6,865 bases of DNA from Saprospiraceae bacterium (GTDB lineage: Bacteria > Bacteroidota > Bacteroidia > Chitinophagales > Saprospiraceae), in the NCBI GenBank assembly GCA_020630045.1, contig JAHDCE010000226.1:1-6865 (forward strand), read 5' to 3'. Below the pieces are notes generated by a model that worked only from the letters and a program-made list of their open reading frames with translations, did not search any database and was not told the origin of the DNA. Positions within the stretch are counted from its first letter, which is position 1. The number at the start of each line of letters is the position of its first letter. Both the position numbers and the translations under genes were made by a program. Positions 5,556 through 6,865 of the stretch are shown here, one piece after another.

Positions 5556-6530
5556 TTATCGTTTTTCGTACTCTTCGATTAACCTGGATTTTGAAGGCGA
5601 AACCACTCCGGGTTCTTCACACACAAGTCCTCCTGCCAAGTTCGCCAATATCGCCATTTCATCAAGGGGGAATTCCGCCGCCAAACATAGGGCGGCAATA
5701 CTGATTACCGTATCTCCCGCGCCGCATACATCTGATATTTCCCGTTCCTTGATCGGAAAGATTTTTTTTATTCCCGCTCCATCCAAATAGATACCATGTT
5801 GTGAAAGTGTAATGAGGGATATTGAATTCGACAATCGGGTTTTCAATTCTTTTGAGGCACGATTTAAACTATCTAGGTCAGATGGACAGATTTCCGTTTG
5901 GGTTTGTGTCCTGATTTCTTTCAAATTGGGTTTGAATAAGGTAATATTCCGGAATGCGTAGAAGTGGTCTTCCTTAGGATCGGCAAGTGTCGGGATGCCC
6001 AGTTCATTACATTTATTGATACATTTTTGAATGATTTCTGGAGATAAAACCCCCTTGTTGTAATCTTGAAAAACCCAAGCGGATATTTGACTATCTAAAA
6101 TCGAAAGACTCAGTTGTTGTAATTGCTCAAAATCGCCGGCTTGGAGGGCAGAGGTGGTTTCTTCATCGACTCTCAGCAATTGTTGTCCACCCGACCAAAT
6201 CCTCGTTTTAACTGTAGTAGGTCGTGAAGGAACGACTAGTATTCCCTTAGTGGTGATTCCTTTTTGACGAAGCAGCTCCATGACTTTTCGGCCGGCCGGA
6301 TCATCACCGACAATTCCGACGAGGATGGGCGTACCGCCCATATCGGCGATATTCAAGGCGACATTCGCCGCACCGCCAAGCCTGGCATCCGTAGATTTTT
6401 GTAGTAAGACAGGAACCGGAGCTTCGGGGCTGATCCTTTCTACCGAACCATATACATATCTATCGAGAATAATGTCTCCGATGATGACGATTTTTTTTCC
6501 TTCCCATTTTTGGAATGAACCCTTCGACAT
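5556..6530 (-). CDS. rfaE1: D-glycero-beta-D-manno-heptose-7-phosphate kinase (PfkB family)
   Basis: Phosphorylates D-glycero-D-manno-heptose 7-phosphate to the 1,7-bisphosphate, a step in ADP-heptose synthesis for the LPS inner core; cytoplasmic. At 324 residues it is the kinase domain alone, without the C-terminal nucleotidyltransferase of fused HldE, so that activity (rfaE2/hldC) must be encoded elsewhere. Motifs: IGDIILDRYVYGSVERIS (17-34) followed by PEAPVPVL (35-42), highly typical of RfaE; LGGAANVALNI (51-61), the first PfkB signature; QQLLRVDEE (116-124); QDYNKGVLSPEII (155-167); ADPKEDHFYAF (183-193); TLFKPNLKEI (197-206); and DVCGAGDTVIS (267-277) with catalytic Asp273. The ATG at 6530 has AAAGGA just upstream, a better ribosome site than the neighbours have. 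It is a single-gene unit here; its promoter abuts a large palindrome. Confidence 0.94.
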   Translation of the reverse strand: MSKGSFQKWEGKKIVIIGDIILDRYVYGSVERISPEAPVPVLLQKSTDARLGGAANVALNIADMGGTPILVGIVGDDPAGRKVMELLRQKGITTKGILVVPSRPTTVKTRIWSGGQQLLRVDEETTSALQAGDFEQLQQLSLSILDSQISAWVFQDYNKGVLSPEIIQKCINKCNELGIPTLADPKEDHFYAFRNITLFKPNLKEIRTQTQTEICPSDLDSLNRASKELKTRLSNSISLITLSQHGIYLDGAGIKKIFPIKEREISDVCGAGDTVISIAALCLAAEFPLDEMAILANLAGGLVCEEPGVVSPSKSRLIEEYEKR

Positions 6531-6555
6531 GTCCTTTCTATTGAAATTTGAATAT

Positions 6556-6563
6556 CAAACTTA
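6556..6563 (-). promoter_or_regulatory. -7 element of the rfaE1 promoter
   Basis: On the minus strand TAAGTTTG (6563-6556) is a perfect match to TAnnTTTG and lies 25 bases before the ATG. No TTG is found at the expected -33 distance; that position (about 6583-6590) lies inside the left arm of the palindrome at 6567-6753, where only TTTA is present. Confidence 0.45.
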
Positions 6564-6566
6564 CAA

Positions 6567-6753
6567 AATGATAGTTTAATACCCTGTAAACTAAATAATA
6601 TTAAATTTTGAAAACATCTTTTGCCCTGACTCCGCTTTGCATCCTCGCCATGATAGCTGCGGCTATCAGGCTCCGGGTGCTCATTGATTCATGACAAAAT
6701 CTTGTTCCCAATTCTTTAACTTACTTAGTTTACAGTGTATTTAATAACTCATT
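6567..6753. repeat. Large centred palindromic element, MITE- or REP-like
   Basis: About 187 bases form one imperfect palindrome. Outer arms 6578-6598 and 6721-6741 are complementary at 19 of 21 positions (shared core CTGTAAACTAA). The inner hairpin is TGATAGC (6651-6657), loop TGCG, GCTATCA (6662-6668). Both share the same centre, 6659.5. Between them more pairs match: GCC/GGC (6647-6649 with 6669-6671, one bulged A), GCATCC/GGGTGC (6639-6644 with 6675-6680), TGA/TCA, and TTTTG/CAAAA (6619-6623 with 6695-6699). AATGA/TCATT (6567-6571 with 6749-6753) extends it outward. The core is GC-rich (about 58% by hand count over 6623-6695) and the arms AT-rich. TTTAAT occurs at 6575-6580 and 6740-6745, a possible target duplication. 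It has no coding capacity. It lies between the rfaE1 promoter and a minus-strand terminator. A non-autonomous mobile repeat is the best guess; a structured RNA is possible. Confidence 0.8.
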
Positions 6754-6782
6754 GCACGGTTTATTAAAGCAACTTCTATGAT

Positions 6783-6816
6783 AAAAAAAGAACCGCCTAT
6801 GGGGTAGGCAGTTCTT
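6783..6816 (-). terminator. Rho-independent terminator for a minus-strand gene entering from the right
   Basis: Stem AAGAAC (6788-6793) with GTTCTT (6811-6816) and GCCTA (6795-6799) with TAGGC (6805-6809), with one C/A mismatch between them and a 5-base loop. The A-run at 6783-6789 becomes the U-tract on the minus strand; the plus-strand side has none, so direction is minus. Confidence 0.85.
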
Positions 6817-6841
6817 GAATAAACTATAAACAAACAAAACA

Positions 6842-6865
6842 TTAGCCAATCTTAGGAGAAGGTGT
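6842..6865 (-). CDS. Probable last codons of a minus-strand gene (5' partial)
   Basis: Reading leftward from the window edge, one frame gives T-P-S-P-K-I-G and then TAA at 6844-6842, 26 bases before a minus-strand terminator hairpin. The presence and direction of that terminator imply a gene ending about here. Seven codons cannot identify the product, and a second frame through this stretch is also open, so the exact stop is uncertain. Confidence 0.35.
   Translation of the reverse strand, partial: TPSPKIG

Noticed and set aside
6567..6753. Integron attC site
   Set aside because: The length and palindromic form are suggestive, but no GTTRRRY / RYYYAAC core sites stand at the ends and no integrase or cassette array is present.

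Overview
The window looks like a chromosomal segment of a Bacteroidota bacterium, most likely of the Cytophagales. Several things point there. Several upstream regions carry matches to the Bacteroidota promoter (TTG or TTTG near -33, TAnnTTTG near -7), and Shine-Dalgarno sequences are mostly absent. A lipoprotein has an acidic run directly after its lipid-bearing cysteine, as surface lipoproteins of this phylum do. The carboxylase subunit is of the type common in Cytophagales. This placement is inference from protein style and signals, not from a database match.

Layout, left to right: (1) the C-terminal end of a class III adenylate cyclase (+), cut by the left edge; (2) a 372-base gap holding a possible small lysine-rich ORF (-), a set of GGTGAA-type direct repeats and a promoter; (3) aldose 1-epimerase galM (+), which starts with TTG; (4) a two-domain fasciclin (FAS1) lipoprotein (+), ending at a strong bidirectional terminator; (5) a 70-residue DUF1232-type membrane protein (-), convergent on that terminator; (6) the beta (carboxyltransferase) subunit of an acyl-CoA carboxylase, methylcrotonyl-CoA type (-), with its own promoter; (7) a divergent gap, then a 50-residue very basic small protein (+) with its own terminator; (8) the heptose-7-phosphate kinase rfaE1/hldA (-); (9) a 335-base gap dominated by a ~187-bp near-perfectly centred palindrome, then a terminator and apparently the last codons of a minus-strand gene entering from the right.

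The genes do not form one pathway or operon. They are mostly single transcription units with their own promoters and terminators: cAMP signalling, sugar metabolism, cell-surface adhesion, acyl-CoA (leucine or related) catabolism and LPS/ADP-heptose synthesis. No phage, CRISPR, toxin-antitoxin or defence system is visible.

The most unusual item is the palindrome at 6567-6753. Its outer arms (19 of 21 bases complementary) and its GC-rich inner hairpin share the same centre (6659.5), so it is one designed-looking element, plausibly a non-autonomous mobile repeat next to the rfaE1 promoter. Next in interest are two unannotated small basic ORFs and the regularly spaced repeats upstream of galM.
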